In this document: positions 24,289 to 33,121 of the stretch, one piece after another
How positions within the stretch are numbered: position 1 is the first letter of the stretch
Layout of the letters: the number at the start of each line of letters is the position of its first letter
Program-made: the position numbers and the translations under genes
From: Anaerobacillus isosaccharinicus
GTDB lineage: Bacteria > Bacillota > Bacilli > Bacillales > Anaerobacillaceae
NCBI RefSeq assembly: GCF_001866075.3
Contig: NZ_CP063356.1
Span: 1,044,164 to 1,108,163 of the forward strand
Length of the DNA stretch: 64,000 nucleotides
Direction: 5' to 3'
The notes under the pieces: generated by a model
What the model saw: only the letters and a program-made list of their open reading frames with translations
What the model was told of the DNA's origin: nothing
Databases searched by the model: none

Positions 24289-24511
24289 AGTTAAGCCCCT
24301 TTCGTTTTTTAGTAAGTACAGTGAAAATCCTTCCATCCCTCATTTCAACTTTCCGATGGTAATCTTTTAAGAATGATGGTTTTTCTTTTTGTGGTTTCCC
24401 CCATGCACCAGCTGCGTTTAATAATTCGTTTAATCCATGAGGAACCGGAACTTCAAATTCACCTATTTGCATACGAGTTATGGTTATTTGAGGAATGACT
24501 TGCTTCTCCAT
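24269..24511 (-). CDS. Phage early protein next to the Cro-like gene
   Basis: 80 residues (MEKQVIPQITITRMQIGEF ... HGLNELLNAAGAWGKPQ). ATG at 24511 follows GAGGTGTCAG. The end overlaps the next gene start by 20 nt. No family recognised; position suggests an early lytic-cycle gene. Confidence 0.6.
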   Translation of the reverse strand: MEKQVIPQITITRMQIGEFEVPVPHGLNELLNAAGAWGKPQKEKPSFLKDYHRKVEMRDGRIFTVLTKKRKGLNYDTSYF

Positions 24512-24561
24512 CTGACACCTCTTTAAATTAAATTTCCTAAATTTGCATAAACTAAGAAGTG

Positions 24562-24807
24562 CTATGCAGTAGACGCATTATTCTTTTCTCTTTGTAAGTT
24601 TGATGCAACATCACTCTGAAAAAAAATATCTCTTGGGTCCTTATTAAAGAATGCTGAAACTTTTAAAAGTAAATCTGCAGAAGGTGGTCTTCCCTTTTCA
24701 AGTTCAACTATAGTTTGTCTGGAAACACCTAGTTCGTTAGCTAGTTGCTCTTGTGTAAGGTCAAAACCTTCACTACGTCTCAAGTACTTAACTCTGTTTG
24801 TTAACAA
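24562..24807 (-). CDS. Cro-like HTH_3 (XRE) regulator
   Basis: 81 residues. Clear XRE helix-turn-helix: LTQEQLANELGVSRQTIVELEKG, followed by SADLLLKVSAFFNKDPRDIF. It starts at TTG 24807 behind AAGGGGGGTGAC and is transcribed divergently from the CI-like repressor, the position of Cro. It would repress the lysogenic promoter and open the lytic path. The short Asn/Ser tail carries no other domain. Confidence 0.9.
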   Translation of the reverse strand: MLTNRVKYLRRSEGFDLTQEQLANELGVSRQTIVELEKGRPPSADLLLKVSAFFNKDPRDIFFQSDVASNLQREKNNASTA

Positions 24808-24969
24808 TTATGTCACCCCCCTTAGGTCGTTGTATCAACCTTACACTTCACATTGTAATATCAATCTTACAAGCTGTCAAGTAAAAACAACATTAAAAAT
24901 AATGATTTTTTCGTAAGCTATACTTTACAATGTGTTATATAGAGCGTACAAAGTGGGAGAGGAAGCATT
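24808..24969. promoter_or_regulatory. Divergent immunity-region promoters and operators
   Basis: The 160-bp gap between Cro-like and CI-like genes contains CACATTGTAA at 24849-24858 and its exact inverse TTACAATGTG at 24925-24934, plus further TTACA/CTTACA half-sites at 24840 and 24866. These are good operator candidates for the two HTH proteins. TATAGCTTACG on the minus strand and TATACT/TTATAT on the plus strand could serve as -10 regions. Confidence 0.6.
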
Positions 24970-25452
24970 ATGGGGAATGAATTAGGAAAATTTTTAGAAG
25001 AATTAAGAGGGAAGTTAAGTTTAAGGGAAGCTGCCAATAAGAGCAGTTTAAGTCACACTTATATTCGCGATTTAGAATTGGGCATTAATAGAAAAACTCA
25101 AGCACCTATTCGTCCTTCAGCTGACACCTTAATACAATTAGCAAACGCTTATAACTGTAACAGTAATGAATTGTTAAAAAGAGCTGGGTATATTGTTGAA
25201 GAAGAAAAAAGTAATTACGGAGAAGATCTTCCAGCATTGAACGAAAGGGATGAGCGGGACATCCAAAAGAAGCTTGAAGAAATGATTAATAGTTTAAGTT
25301 CTAAAGATGGATTCGCTGCATTTGATGGGAATGGAACGGATGATTTAGACGAAGAAGATCGTGAAATTTTAATAGCATCCTTAGAAAATTCGTTAAGATT
25401 AGCTAAACGAATGGCAAAACAGAAATTCACCCCTAAAAAATATAGAAAATAG
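24970..25452 (+). CDS. CI/ImmR-like phage repressor
   Basis: 160 residues. N-terminal XRE domain (LSLREAANKSSLSHTYIRDL, then SADTLIQLANAYNCNSNELL) and an acidic C-terminal part (DGNGTDDLDEEDREILIASL) likely for oligomerisation. No LexA/CI-type Ser-Lys autocleavage domain is seen. Together with the following ImmA-like metalloprotease gene 11 nt downstream, this looks like an ImmR-ImmA switch, in which the protease, not RecA autocleavage, removes the repressor. GGGAGAGG precedes ATG 24970. Confidence 0.88.
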   Translation: MGNELGKFLEELRGKLSLREAANKSSLSHTYIRDLELGINRKTQAPIRPSADTLIQLANAYNCNSNELLKRAGYIVEEEKSNYGEDLPALNERDERDIQKKLEEMINSLSSKDGFAAFDGNGTDDLDEEDREILIASLENSLRLAKRMAKQKFTPKKYRK

Positions 25453-25463
25453 GAGTGCTTTGA

Positions 25464-25880
25464 TTGGAGTTAATTAAAAGAAAGGTCGAACTTCTAGTAA
25501 GTAAATATGATACGAATTGTCCTTTTAAATTAGCAAAATTATTAGGAATTAAAGTGGAATTTGAATATCTGGGGAAAATTTTAGGTTACTATAATAAAAA
25601 TTTTAGGTGTCAGCTAATACATTTAAACGAAAATACTGAGGAGCATAAACAGTTTTTTGTCTGTAGTCACGAGTTAGGTCATGCTATCTTACATCCAGAT
25701 GAAAATACACCTTTTCTTAAAAAGCACACATTATTCTCCACTAGTAAGATTGAAACAGAAGCAAATAACTTTGCTCTAGAATTAATTTTTTCCAAAAACG
25801 ATTGTATAACAATTGAAGATGCGATAAATAAATACGGGGTACCTAAGCAACTTGCATTATTAAAAAGCTTAGGCCGTTAA
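25464..25880 (+). CDS. immA: ImmA/IrrE-family metallopeptidase (anti-repressor)
   Basis: 138 residues. Zinc-metallopeptidase motif HELGH (residues 69-73) within CSHELGHAILHP, with a downstream Glu-rich helix (EIETEANNFALELIF region) supplying the third ligand. TTG start follows AGGAGTGCTTTGA. In ICEBs1, ImmA cleaves ImmR to induce the element; the same role is likely here. Confidence 0.9.
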   Translation: MELIKRKVELLVSKYDTNCPFKLAKLLGIKVEFEYLGKILGYYNKNFRCQLIHLNENTEEHKQFFVCSHELGHAILHPDENTPFLKKHTLFSTSKIETEANNFALELIFSKNDCITIEDAINKYGVPKQLALLKSLGR

Positions 25881-25932
25881 TTTTTTACCATTAAATAGAA
25901 CAAACATTCCCATTTAAAGGAGATTTATTTCC

Positions 25933-27291
25933 ATGAAAGCAGCTCTTTACATCCGGGTCTCAACACAAGAGCAAGTTGAAAATTATAGTATAGAAACTCA
26001 AAAAGAACGTCTAGAAGCTTTTTGCAAGTCAAAAGGTTGGGATGTTTACGACGTTTATATAGATGGTGGTTTTAGTGGGTCCACAATAGATAGACCGGCA
26101 CTTCAGAGTATGTTGAACGATCTAAAGAATATCGATGCGGTTGCGGTATACAAGTTAGATAGGCTGTCACGTTCTCAACGAGATACTCTTACACTAATCG
26201 AGGAATACTTCTTGAAGAATAACGTTGACTTTGTATCAATTACAGAAACGTTAGACACATCTACACCATTTGGGAAAGCAATGATTGGTATTCTTTCAGT
26301 ATTTGCCCAGCTAGAACGTGAAACAATTGCTGAACGTATGCGCATGGGACATATTAAGCGCGCTGAAGAAGGTTTCAGAGGTATGGGAGGTAATCATGAT
26401 CCTGCCGGCTATTCTCGTGTTGATGGAGAGCTGGTGATCAAAGAAGATGAGGCTGAACATATTAGAATGACATATGATCTTTACGAACAAACTCAATCTA
26501 TTACTAAAGTACAAGCTAGGTTAAAGGATCTAGGCTTTTCTGTTTGGCGGTTCAGAAGGTACAGAGATATATTAGCAAACAAACTTTATATAGGAGAAGT
26601 TAGTTTTGCTGGCGAGTATTATCAAGGACGTCATACACCCATAATAGATAAAGAACAATTTGAAAGAGTCCAAATACTATTATCTCGTCATAAAGGACCT
26701 AACTCGTATAAAGCCAAGGAAAGCTTGTTAACTGGACTTATAACGTGTTCAATTTGTGGGGAGTCATATGTAACTTACCAAACAAAAGACAAGCTTAAAA
26801 ACGGAAAATCAACTGTTTACCGCTATTACATGTGTAGAGCCAGACGTTTTCCATCAGAGTATGACAGCAAGTGTACAAATAAGACATGGAATTATGCTAA
26901 ATTGGAGCAAGTGATTATTTCTGAGTTTAACTCATTTCTTCTGGAAATGGATGTGGAAAATAAGGAAGTAGATAAAATCAATTATGATCTCCAAATAAAA
27001 AAGATAGACGAAAAAATAGAACGGACTCTTAATTTGTATGTAGATGGTCAGTTTGATAAAGAATTACTGAATAAACAAATGGGTAAACTAAATATGGAGA
27101 AACAATCCCTTCAAGCACAGAAACTTCATCAAGATGAACGTTCCAATTTAAAAATAAGTAAAGATCAACTCGAACAATATGCAGTTGCTCTCCTCGCAAG
27201 TGACTTTTCAACAAAACATTCAATAATTCATAAACTAATTAAACACATATATGTAGATGGAGATAACATTGAAATCGAGTGGAACTTTTAA
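25933..27291 (+). CDS. int: Large serine integrase, phage A118-type
   Basis: 452 residues. N-terminal resolvase domain with catalytic Ser10 in YIRVSTQEQ, RLDRLSRSQRDT and the E-helix QLERETIAERMRMG; then a recombinase domain (residues about 150-260), a zinc ribbon (CSICGESY ... CRARRF...CTN) and a C-terminal coiled coil (DEKIERTLNLYVDGQF). Length and sequence are very close to the listeriophage A118 integrase, which integrates into comK. It acts on short attP/attB sites; excision would need a directionality factor. An AAAGGAG site precedes ATG 25933. It ends 34 bp from the host junction. Confidence 0.95.
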   Translation: MKAALYIRVSTQEQVENYSIETQKERLEAFCKSKGWDVYDVYIDGGFSGSTIDRPALQSMLNDLKNIDAVAVYKLDRLSRSQRDTLTLIEEYFLKNNVDFVSITETLDTSTPFGKAMIGILSVFAQLERETIAERMRMGHIKRAEEGFRGMGGNHDPAGYSRVDGELVIKEDEAEHIRMTYDLYEQTQSITKVQARLKDLGFSVWRFRRYRDILANKLYIGEVSFAGEYYQGRHTPIIDKEQFERVQILLSRHKGPNSYKAKESLLTGLITCSICGESYVTYQTKDKLKNGKSTVYRYYMCRARRFPSEYDSKCTNKTWNYAKLEQVIISEFNSFLLEMDVENKEVDKINYDLQIKKIDEKIERTLNLYVDGQFDKELLNKQMGKLNMEKQSLQAQKLHQDERSNLKISKDQLEQYAVALLASDFSTKHSIIHKLIKHIYVDGDNIEIEWNF

Positions 27292-27332
27292 TCTATAAAT
27301 CTATGTATTCATTGTCGGCTATTCAGACGGCC
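27292..27332. other. Prophage-host junction (att site) in comFA
   Basis: The ComFA frame reads LLIWAV and then meets TGA at 27323. In intact ComFA proteins this stretch continues into the Walker A loop TGAGKTE. The crossover therefore lies at about 27320-27332, around GACGGCCC on the plus strand. The exact core dinucleotide cannot be fixed without the other end. Confidence 0.75.
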
Positions 27333-28045
27333 CATATTAATAACTTTGATTTGGATTTGGAGAAGAGGGGAGACTCTTCTGAAACTGAATGACTAGGAGG
27401 TGTTATGAGTTCTTTTACCGAGGTGAAAATATTGTGGAACTGTTGTTTAAGTGATAATTGTTCCATTTTACTGGCAGGTAGTGTGGTCCCACCAGAAGTT
27501 AATACAATTTGATCACTTTCTCGTACCGCTGTCACAATCTTTTCAGAGGCCACTTGTTGACCACCCGATAATGTTCCTTGCCACTGTAAGCACCGACTTC
27601 TTTTTTCGTATTGAATGGCAGGACCTGTCCAGGAAAGTAATGGTGAACATTGTGATACTTTCCCCATCGTAATGCAATGACGACAATAGACGCACTCTTC
27701 ATCGCACCTGGAGCAGTGGTGGCTTGCAAACAAATGTCTTTTATTATTTCCGCAGCGCTTGCAGAAATATGTTCCGTCTTTTTCAACAATGCCTTTATGG
27801 TAGGAAACAAAACCGTTTTGATAATGCTCATGGATTTCTTCTATCGGGGCCGAGATTTCTTGAAGTAGGAGCTTGCGGCCATTGAGGAATTGTTGAAGCT
27901 GTTTAGAAAATTCATAATTGGGATTAAGTGGCGGAGTTTCGAAGTCAGGCAGTTTACTTATGGCTGTGGGGGGCGTTTCTGATTGCAGCAAGGGTTGTGG
28001 GGCAACATAACATGCCTCACCAGCAAGATAAGAGACAAATTTCAT
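27323..28045 (-). pseudogene. comFA: comFA 5' part, split by the prophage before Walker A
   Basis: 240 residues: the N-terminal ComFA region with a four-Cys zinc finger (FCKRCGN, CSRCDEECVYC, CITMG) and the conserved RCLQWQGTLSGGQQVASEKIV block, ending in LLIWAV. The helicase/translocase part (Walker A TGAGKTE onward) is missing and should lie left of the window. ComFA is the DEAD-type ATPase that drives DNA uptake in competence. A segment of about 55 residues (SDQIVLTSGGTTLPASK onward) is longer than expected. ATG at 28045 follows GAGAGGTG. Confidence 0.9.
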
Positions 28046-28062
28046 AGATAGATGCACCTCTC

Positions 28063-28250
28063 TTAAAATGTAGAATTCAGAATGTAGAATGTAAAATTGT
28101 TGAAAGATACGCTCTGAAGTTAAACCTGTAACATACTACATCTCATTTTTACCACCAATATCAACTAACTGCAACCATAAAAAAGAATGCAAAATGATAG
28201 AAAGGCGCTTCGAAGCCACCTCCCACACATTCTACATTCTACATTCTTAA
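28063..28250. repeat. Inverted TAGAATG micro-repeat element
   Basis: Left arm AATGTAGAATTCAGAATGTAG (28066-28086 plus a further copy) and right arm CATTCTACATTCTACATTC (28229-28246) are inverted copies of a TGTAGAA-type 7-8-bp unit enclosing about 140 bp. No gene covers it. A similar element occupies 29297-29392. Confidence 0.7.
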
Positions 28251-29096
28251 TTACCCTTTATACCAACCAATTCCAATACTTCCTTCGCCTAAATGTGTCC
28301 CGATTACTGGGCCGAAGTAGCTAATCATGATGTTGGCATGGGGATATTGTGAGCTTAGTTGCTCGCTAATTTTTTTAGCTTCTTCTTCGCAGTTACCGTG
28401 GATCACTACAACTTGAATTGGTTCGCCTGTACTCGCGTCTTCGTCAAGTAAACCGTAAATGCGGTTAAGTGCTTTTTTCGCTGTACGAACTTTTTCGAAA
28501 GGAACGATTTTTCCTTCTTCAAAGTGAAGGACAGGTTTAATCTGCAGAAGGCTTCCTACAATCAATTGGGCACCATTTAGTCGACCGCCACGATGAAGGT
28601 GACTTAAGTCGTCTGCCATGAAATAAGCACGCATCTTGCCTTTCATTTCGGTTAATCGGCTGATGATCTCATCAGAAGTCTTACCTTCGTTGGCGAGCTT
28701 TGCTGCTTCTAGGACGTAAAAACCTTGTGGCATACAGCTGACTTCTGTATCAAAGGGAATAACTTCTATTCCCTCAACCATGCTGCCCGCAGCTACGGCC
28801 GATTGATACGTGCCACTAATACCACTTGAAAGGTGAATTGAGATGACTTGGTCGTAATCCTTCGCTAAGCGCTCGAACTCTGTCGCAAATAAACCGATCG
28901 CTGGCTGTGATGTTTTCGGTAATTCAGTCTCCTTCTTCATCATTTCGTAAAAATCAGAAGTAGTTACTTCAGTTTCTTCTTTATATGTTTCATTGCCAAA
29001 AATAACGTTCAACGGAACCATCGTAATGCCAAGTTCATCTCTCAGTTGTTTTGGTAGATAAGCTGTACTATCGGTAACGATCGCAATCTTGCTCAT
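28251..29096 (-). CDS. degV: DegV-family fatty-acid-binding protein
   Basis: 281 residues, two-domain DegV fold. The N-terminal motif IVTDSTAYLP and IHLSSGISGTYQSA line the fatty-acid pocket; the C-terminus has YFGPVIGTHLGEGSIGIGW. DegV/FakB proteins hand fatty acids to a FakA-type kinase. In Bacillus this gene (yviA) lies between degU and comFA, as here. ATG at 29096 with weak GAGGATAT upstream. Confidence 0.92.
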   Translation of the reverse strand: MSKIAIVTDSTAYLPKQLRDELGITMVPLNVIFGNETYKEETEVTTSDFYEMMKKETELPKTSQPAIGLFATEFERLAKDYDQVISIHLSSGISGTYQSAVAAGSMVEGIEVIPFDTEVSCMPQGFYVLEAAKLANEGKTSDEIISRLTEMKGKMRAYFMADDLSHLHRGGRLNGAQLIVGSLLQIKPVLHFEEGKIVPFEKVRTAKKALNRIYGLLDEDASTGEPIQVVVIHGNCEEEAKKISEQLSSQYPHANIMISYFGPVIGTHLGEGSIGIGWYKG

Positions 29097-29296
29097 GTTT
29101 ATATCCTCACTTTTAAAAACTATATTTTGAAAATTAGTTGTTTACTGAAAAAACATTCTTCGTCCAAACGTATCAAAAGCCTGTACATCATTGTACAAGC
29201 TATTCATACTAAATTATTCACTTTTATATTACCAATAACCTGACAAGCCTGTCCATTATTATCAGAATACAAATACAGGCAGGAAACGACAACTTT

Positions 29297-29392
29297 TATA
29301 ATGTAGAATGTAAAATTCAGAATGTAGTTGTTTGTAAAGCTTCGCAGCATACTCCCAACCATTCTACATTTTACATTTTAAACTCTACATTT
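29297..29392. repeat. Second inverted TAGAATG micro-repeat element
   Basis: Left arm ATGTAGAATGTAAAATTCAG (29300-29319) plus AATGTAG; right arm CATTCTACATTTTACATTTT (29359-29378) and CTACATTT. The arms enclose about 40 bp and end at the degU stop codon, so it could fold into a strong hairpin in the degU 3' end. Confidence 0.7.
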
Positions 29393-30095
29393 AATTAACC
29401 ATAACCCAGCCGTTCTTTATTCCTTCGACAACTGCTTGAGTGCGGTCGTTTACATTCATTTTTTGTAAAATGTTACTTACATGATTTTTTACTGTTTTTT
29501 CGCTAATGAATAGTGCTTCGCCGATTGAGCGATTGCTCTTTCCATCAGTCATTAGTTGAAGAACTTCGCATTCGCGACGTGTTAAAATATGTAACGGACG
29601 ACGATATTCTACTTCTCTAAAACCGATCGCCGTATCAGATGATGGATCAGCTGCTAAACGGCGATATTCATTAATTAAGTTATGGGTTACCTTCGGGTGA
29701 ATGTACGCTCCACCTTCAGCAACTACGCGTACGGCTTGTATTAAAGAATCAGCATCCATTTCTTTTAATAAATAACCTGAAGCCCCTGTTTTTAAAACAT
29801 GTGTTACATAGGTCTCGTCATCGTGGATTGATAAAATTAAAACTTTCACGTCTGGATTAGCTTCAATAAGCTGACGAGTTGCTTCAACACCATTCACTTT
29901 TGGCATATTAATATCCATTAAAATAACATCAGGATTGTGGGTTTCAACGAGCTGCATTGCCACTGAACCGTCATCGCCTTCTGCAACAACTTCAAAGTTA
30001 TTTTCCATCGCTAAAATTCGCTTTACACCTTCGCGAAAAAGCTGATGATCATCGATAATGACAATCTTGATAATTTTTTCTTGGTGATCGTACAT
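29391..30095 (-). CDS. degU: DegU response regulator
   Basis: 234 residues. Receiver domain with phospho-acceptor Asp61 in [12 protein letters not shown] and the acidic pair IIDDHQ; C-terminal LuxR-type helix-turn-helix ([38 protein letters not shown]). DegU controls exoenzymes, biofilm, competence and motility; unphosphorylated DegU helps comK activation. Lies 21 nt after degS in the same operon. Start ATG with AGGAGG upstream. Confidence 0.97.
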   Translation of the reverse strand: MYDHQEKIIKIVIIDDHQLFREGVKRILAMENNFEVVAEGDDGSVAMQLVETHNPDVILMDINMPKVNGVEATRQLIEANPDVKVLILSIHDDETYVTHVLKTGASGYLLKEMDADSLIQAVRVVAEGGAYIHPKVTHNLINEYRRLAADPSSDTAIGFREVEYRRPLHILTRRECEVLQLMTDGKSNRSIGEALFISEKTVKNHVSNILQKMNVNDRTQAVVEGIKNGWVMVN

Positions 30096-30116
30096 AGTAT
30101 TTCCTCCTCTGATTTT

Positions 30117-31244
30117 TTACTTATGTATTGGAATGACTAGCATAATAAGTGTGCCTTTATTGACTTTGGAGTCAATCGTTAATTCACCTTTTAGCATATT
30201 TACTCGTTCTTTCATGCCTAGTAATCCGAAGGCACCTTCTTTTTTCTCACTTTGATCAAAACCAGCACCATCATCTTTAATGACAACTACGACTTTAGTC
30301 GCTTTTATTTCCATTTTTACCTGAACCTCTTTTGGTTTTGCATGCTTATAGGCATTTTGGACGGCTTCTTGAACGAAACGAAAAATGGCAATTTCTAAAA
30401 TAGCAGGAAGTCGCTCTTCTTTACCTAAATTTCGAAACGATACGGTTATGCCGGTATGCTCTTGAAAATTTTTCAAGTACTTAGCTAATGTCGGGATTAC
30501 ACCTAAGTCATCTAGTGCCATTGGACGTAAATCGTAAATAATCCGTCTTACTTCCGATAATGAATTTTTTACCATCACTCTTAAATCACGTATTTCCTTT
30601 AACGCATCTTCAATGCCATTTTCACGATAAATTCGCTCGACAAGCTCTGAACGGAGTAGTACGTTTGCCATCATTTGCGCCGGGCCATCGTGGATCTCCC
30701 TTGAAACACGCTTTCTCTCTTCTTCTTGTGCCTCAATGATTTTCAGTCCAAACTCCTGCATTTCTTTTGCATCTTTAATTAGTTCACTCACCTGTTGCAG
30801 GTCACTTGTTAAATAATTTAAGACAACAGAAATTTGTCCAACTAACTTTTCCGCTTTTTTTATCGTATCTTGAAGCCCAATCAGTCTTCGTTCAAGTGTG
30901 TCACGATGCTCTCGTAGCTGCGTTTCTTCTTGGCGATACAAGGCTAGCTTCACTTGAAAATCGTTCGCCATCTCATAAGCGTTACGAACTTCTTCATCAG
31001 TATATTTATCAAAATTTTTACTAACCTCTGATAAGCGATTACGGGCAAAGCGAGCTTGCCTTTCCAAACGATCGGATTCCTCAATAACTGTAGCAACCTT
31101 CATTTGGACTCGAGCCAATTCAACCTGAAGCTGCGAATAGTCGTTTCTCGATTGTTCCGTAATATCAAAAACCTGCTCTTTGCTTTGACTAACAGTCTCG
31201 AGCATTTTATCTAGAATATCATCTAACATTGTTTTTTTCGACAT
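30117..31244 (-). CDS. degS: DegS cytoplasmic sensor histidine kinase
   Basis: 375 residues, no membrane segment. A long coiled coil (residues about 20-165) precedes the HisKA_3 site EERKRVSREIHDGPAQMM (His185), then HATPase motifs (NAYKHAKP, IKDDGAGFD, GLLGMKERV). DegS phosphorylates DegU. An upstream hairpin (31408-31470) could influence its leader. Gene order degS-degU-degV-comFA is as in Bacillus subtilis. Confidence 0.97.
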   Translation of the reverse strand: MSKKTMLDDILDKMLETVSQSKEQVFDITEQSRNDYSQLQVELARVQMKVATVIEESDRLERQARFARNRLSEVSKNFDKYTDEEVRNAYEMANDFQVKLALYRQEETQLREHRDTLERRLIGLQDTIKKAEKLVGQISVVLNYLTSDLQQVSELIKDAKEMQEFGLKIIEAQEEERKRVSREIHDGPAQMMANVLLRSELVERIYRENGIEDALKEIRDLRVMVKNSLSEVRRIIYDLRPMALDDLGVIPTLAKYLKNFQEHTGITVSFRNLGKEERLPAILEIAIFRFVQEAVQNAYKHAKPKEVQVKMEIKATKVVVVIKDDGAGFDQSEKKEGAFGLLGMKERVNMLKGELTIDSKVNKGTLIMLVIPIHK

Positions 31245-31404
31245 ATTAGTCCCTCACTTTAAATGTACAGAACTATACTCCTAGAAAATAGAAGCTATTT
31301 ACCCAATATTTACATAGGTAAACTTTACTATAAGACCATTTTATATTTATATTATTCGGATATTTATTTGTAGAAAGCAAGAAGTATAAATTGGTAAATA
31401 TATA

Positions 31405-31472
31405 CTTAGACTAGTAGTAGTATGCGGCCAGACTCAATTTTTGGAAGCTTCCTACTACTCTAGTCTTTATTC
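31405..31472. other. Large stem-loop upstream of degS
   Basis: AGACTAGTAGTAG (31408) pairs with CTACTACTCTAGTCT (31452) around a loop that contains a second short stem (GGAAGCTTCC). Lies about 170 nt upstream of the degS start, within its probable leader or promoter region. No T-run on the minus strand. Confidence 0.55.
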
Positions 31473-31582
31473 TAACATACATATACCTATCTCATGTTAA
31501 TTTAATAGGATTTATAAATGATTGTTCTATAACAATTATGTTACAATTATTAGTACGATTTTGGTTTGTAGAGTTTCCATTG

Positions 31583-31632
31583 GGTGTCAACCCTGGTTGT
31601 TAGGGGGTCGGTTAGGGGGTCAGACCCCTCAA
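31583..31632. repeat. GGGGTC-type palindromic repeat
   Basis: Short repeats around GTTAGGGGGTC occurring twice (31598 and 31610), ending in GGGGTCAGACCCC, a perfect small palindrome. Similar GGTGTCAGACC motifs appear at 55241. They look like dispersed REP-type sequences. Confidence 0.5.
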
Positions 31633-31916
31633 ATGGACATTTTATCGTTATTTTCCTTCTGAGGTGGACAGTTTTTTAGTTTGAAACAGTATTTTACTTC
31701 GTGTTAGATTGGGATCGGACACCAGATCCGTTATTTGGGTAAAAATTGTATGATTTGAGATGTTAACGGACCTGAGATCCGCTATATCCCCAAAATCGGG
31801 GTAAAATCTGCTTTTTCTATAACGATAGCGGAACTGATGGATGTTGAATAAAAAGTGGACACTCCTTTAACGAACATCATAACTGGGTATGATGTAAAAA
31901 TAAGGAGGGGTTCCTA

Positions 31917-32240
31917 ATGGGTGAACATCGTCAAACGTATAATGAAGAGTTTAAGCGTCAAACGGTCAAATTTGCACAAGAACAAAAGCAGAAGAAAACA
32001 ATGAGAGACATCGCACAAGAGTTAGATGTGCCACTAAGTTGTCTCCACCAATGGATGACTCAATTTCGCGAATTCGAGAACGAGCCAGTGGCAAGTGAAG
32101 ATCGTGTTCGAAAGTTGGAACAAGAGCTACGTGATCTAGAGCGTCAGCTAAAAGTAAAGGATCGTAAACTAGCTGATACAGAAGAAGAATTGGCTATTGT
32201 AAAAAAGGCGGTGCACATCTTCAGCAGACCAAGGCCATGA
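31917..32240 (+). CDS. IS3 OrfA, HTH protein with -1 frameshift site
   Basis: 107 residues: HTH_Tnp_1 type helix-turn-helix (TMRDIAQELDVPLSCLHQWM) and a leucine-zipper-like C-terminal half (VRKLEQELRDLERQLKVKDR). A perfect slippery heptamer A-AAA-AAG at 32201-32207 lies near its end, so -1 frameshifting would produce the OrfAB transposase. AAGGAGGGG precedes ATG 31917. Confidence 0.92.
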   Translation: MGEHRQTYNEEFKRQTVKFAQEQKQKKTMRDIAQELDVPLSCLHQWMTQFREFENEPVASEDRVRKLEQELRDLERQLKVKDRKLADTEEELAIVKKAVHIFSRPRP

Positions 32241-33121
32241 GGTTTATATTCATTGAGAAACATAGCTCTGAATTCTCAGTGACGAAGATGTGTGAGGTCC
32301 TAGAAGTATCTCGGAGCGGTTTTTTCAAGTGGAGAAATCATCGACCTAGTCAGCAGGAACTTCGTAAAAAAGAAATTCAAGAACGTATTACGTATCATTT
32401 CTATGATAATTACGAACGTTACGGTAGCCCTAAAATCACCCAGTTGTTATGGCGAGAAAAGTTCACCATTAGTGAACGTACCGTTGGTATTTACATGAAA
32501 GATCTTGGTTTACGCTCTTGTGTCTCAAAGAAGTTTAAAGTAAAGACAACAGATTCCAACCATACCAATCCAATCGCGCCGAATATATTGAACCAGGACT
32601 TTACTGTATCAACACCGAACAAGGTTTGGGTCACAGATATCACCTACATCCCGTGTCGTGAAGGAAAGCTATATTTGGCAGCGATCCTTGACCTTTGTAC
32701 TCGAGAAATTGTCGGTTGGCGACTAAAAAGTTACATGGACAATGATCTTGTGTTAGAAGCAATAGACAGTGCATACAAACTGAAACAACCAGGAAAAGGC
32801 TTAATCCACCATTCTGATCGTGGAGCACAATATACATCCAAGGATTATCGAGGGAAACTAGAAGAATACACGATGATAGCCAGTATGAGTCGAACTGGAA
32901 ACTGTTATGACAACGCTTGTGCAGAGTCTTTTTTTAGCCTTTTAAAGAAAGAGTTGATCCAAGGGAGAAGGTTTCAAACCAAGGAACAAGCCTACAATGC
33001 CATCTATGAATATATAGAATTTTTCTATAATCGCAAAAGAATTCATAGTTCCATTGGATATATGACACCATTTCAATATGCAAAGAAGTTTACAGAACTT
33101 TCAACTAAATTAAAGGCCTAA
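32237..33121 (+). CDS. IS3 OrfB, DDE (rve) transposase part
   Basis: 294 residues in the -1 frame relative to OrfA, with an ATGA overlap. An HTH_21 region (GSPKITQLLWREKFTISERT) precedes the integrase core: first Asp in VWVTDITYIP, second in HHSDRGAQYTS, Glu in NACAESFFSLLKKEL. The active form is expected to be the frameshifted OrfAB fusion. Intact. Confidence 0.95.
   Translation: MRFIFIEKHSSEFSVTKMCEVLEVSRSGFFKWRNHRPSQQELRKKEIQERITYHFYDNYERYGSPKITQLLWREKFTISERTVGIYMKDLGLRSCVSKKFKVKTTDSNHTNPIAPNILNQDFTVSTPNKVWVTDITYIPCREGKLYLAAILDLCTREIVGWRLKSYMDNDLVLEAIDSAYKLKQPGKGLIHHSDRGAQYTSKDYRGKLEEYTMIASMSRTGNCYDNACAESFFSLLKKELIQGRRFQTKEQAYNAIYEYIEFFYNRKRIHSSIGYMTPFQYAKKFTELSTKLKA

Larger units (their letters stand above)
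1..27325. mobile_element. Prophage (right part), inserted in comFA
   Basis: A temperate tailed-phage genome with capsid, protease, portal and terminase genes at the left, replication and recombination genes in the middle, and an immunity region plus serine integrase at the right. Almost all lytic genes are on the minus strand; the repressor, ImmA-like protease and integrase are on the plus strand. The right boundary lies in the 34 bp between the integrase stop codon (27291) and the last ComFA codon (27326). The left boundary, tail, lysis genes and the other comFA half are outside the window. HK97-type head genes and an HNH-terminase module suggest a cos siphovirus, which is inference. Confidence 0.95.

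Noticed and set aside
27292..27332. Exact att core sequence
   Set aside because: Only one prophage end is in the window; the core dinucleotide of a serine integrase cannot be fixed from a single junction.
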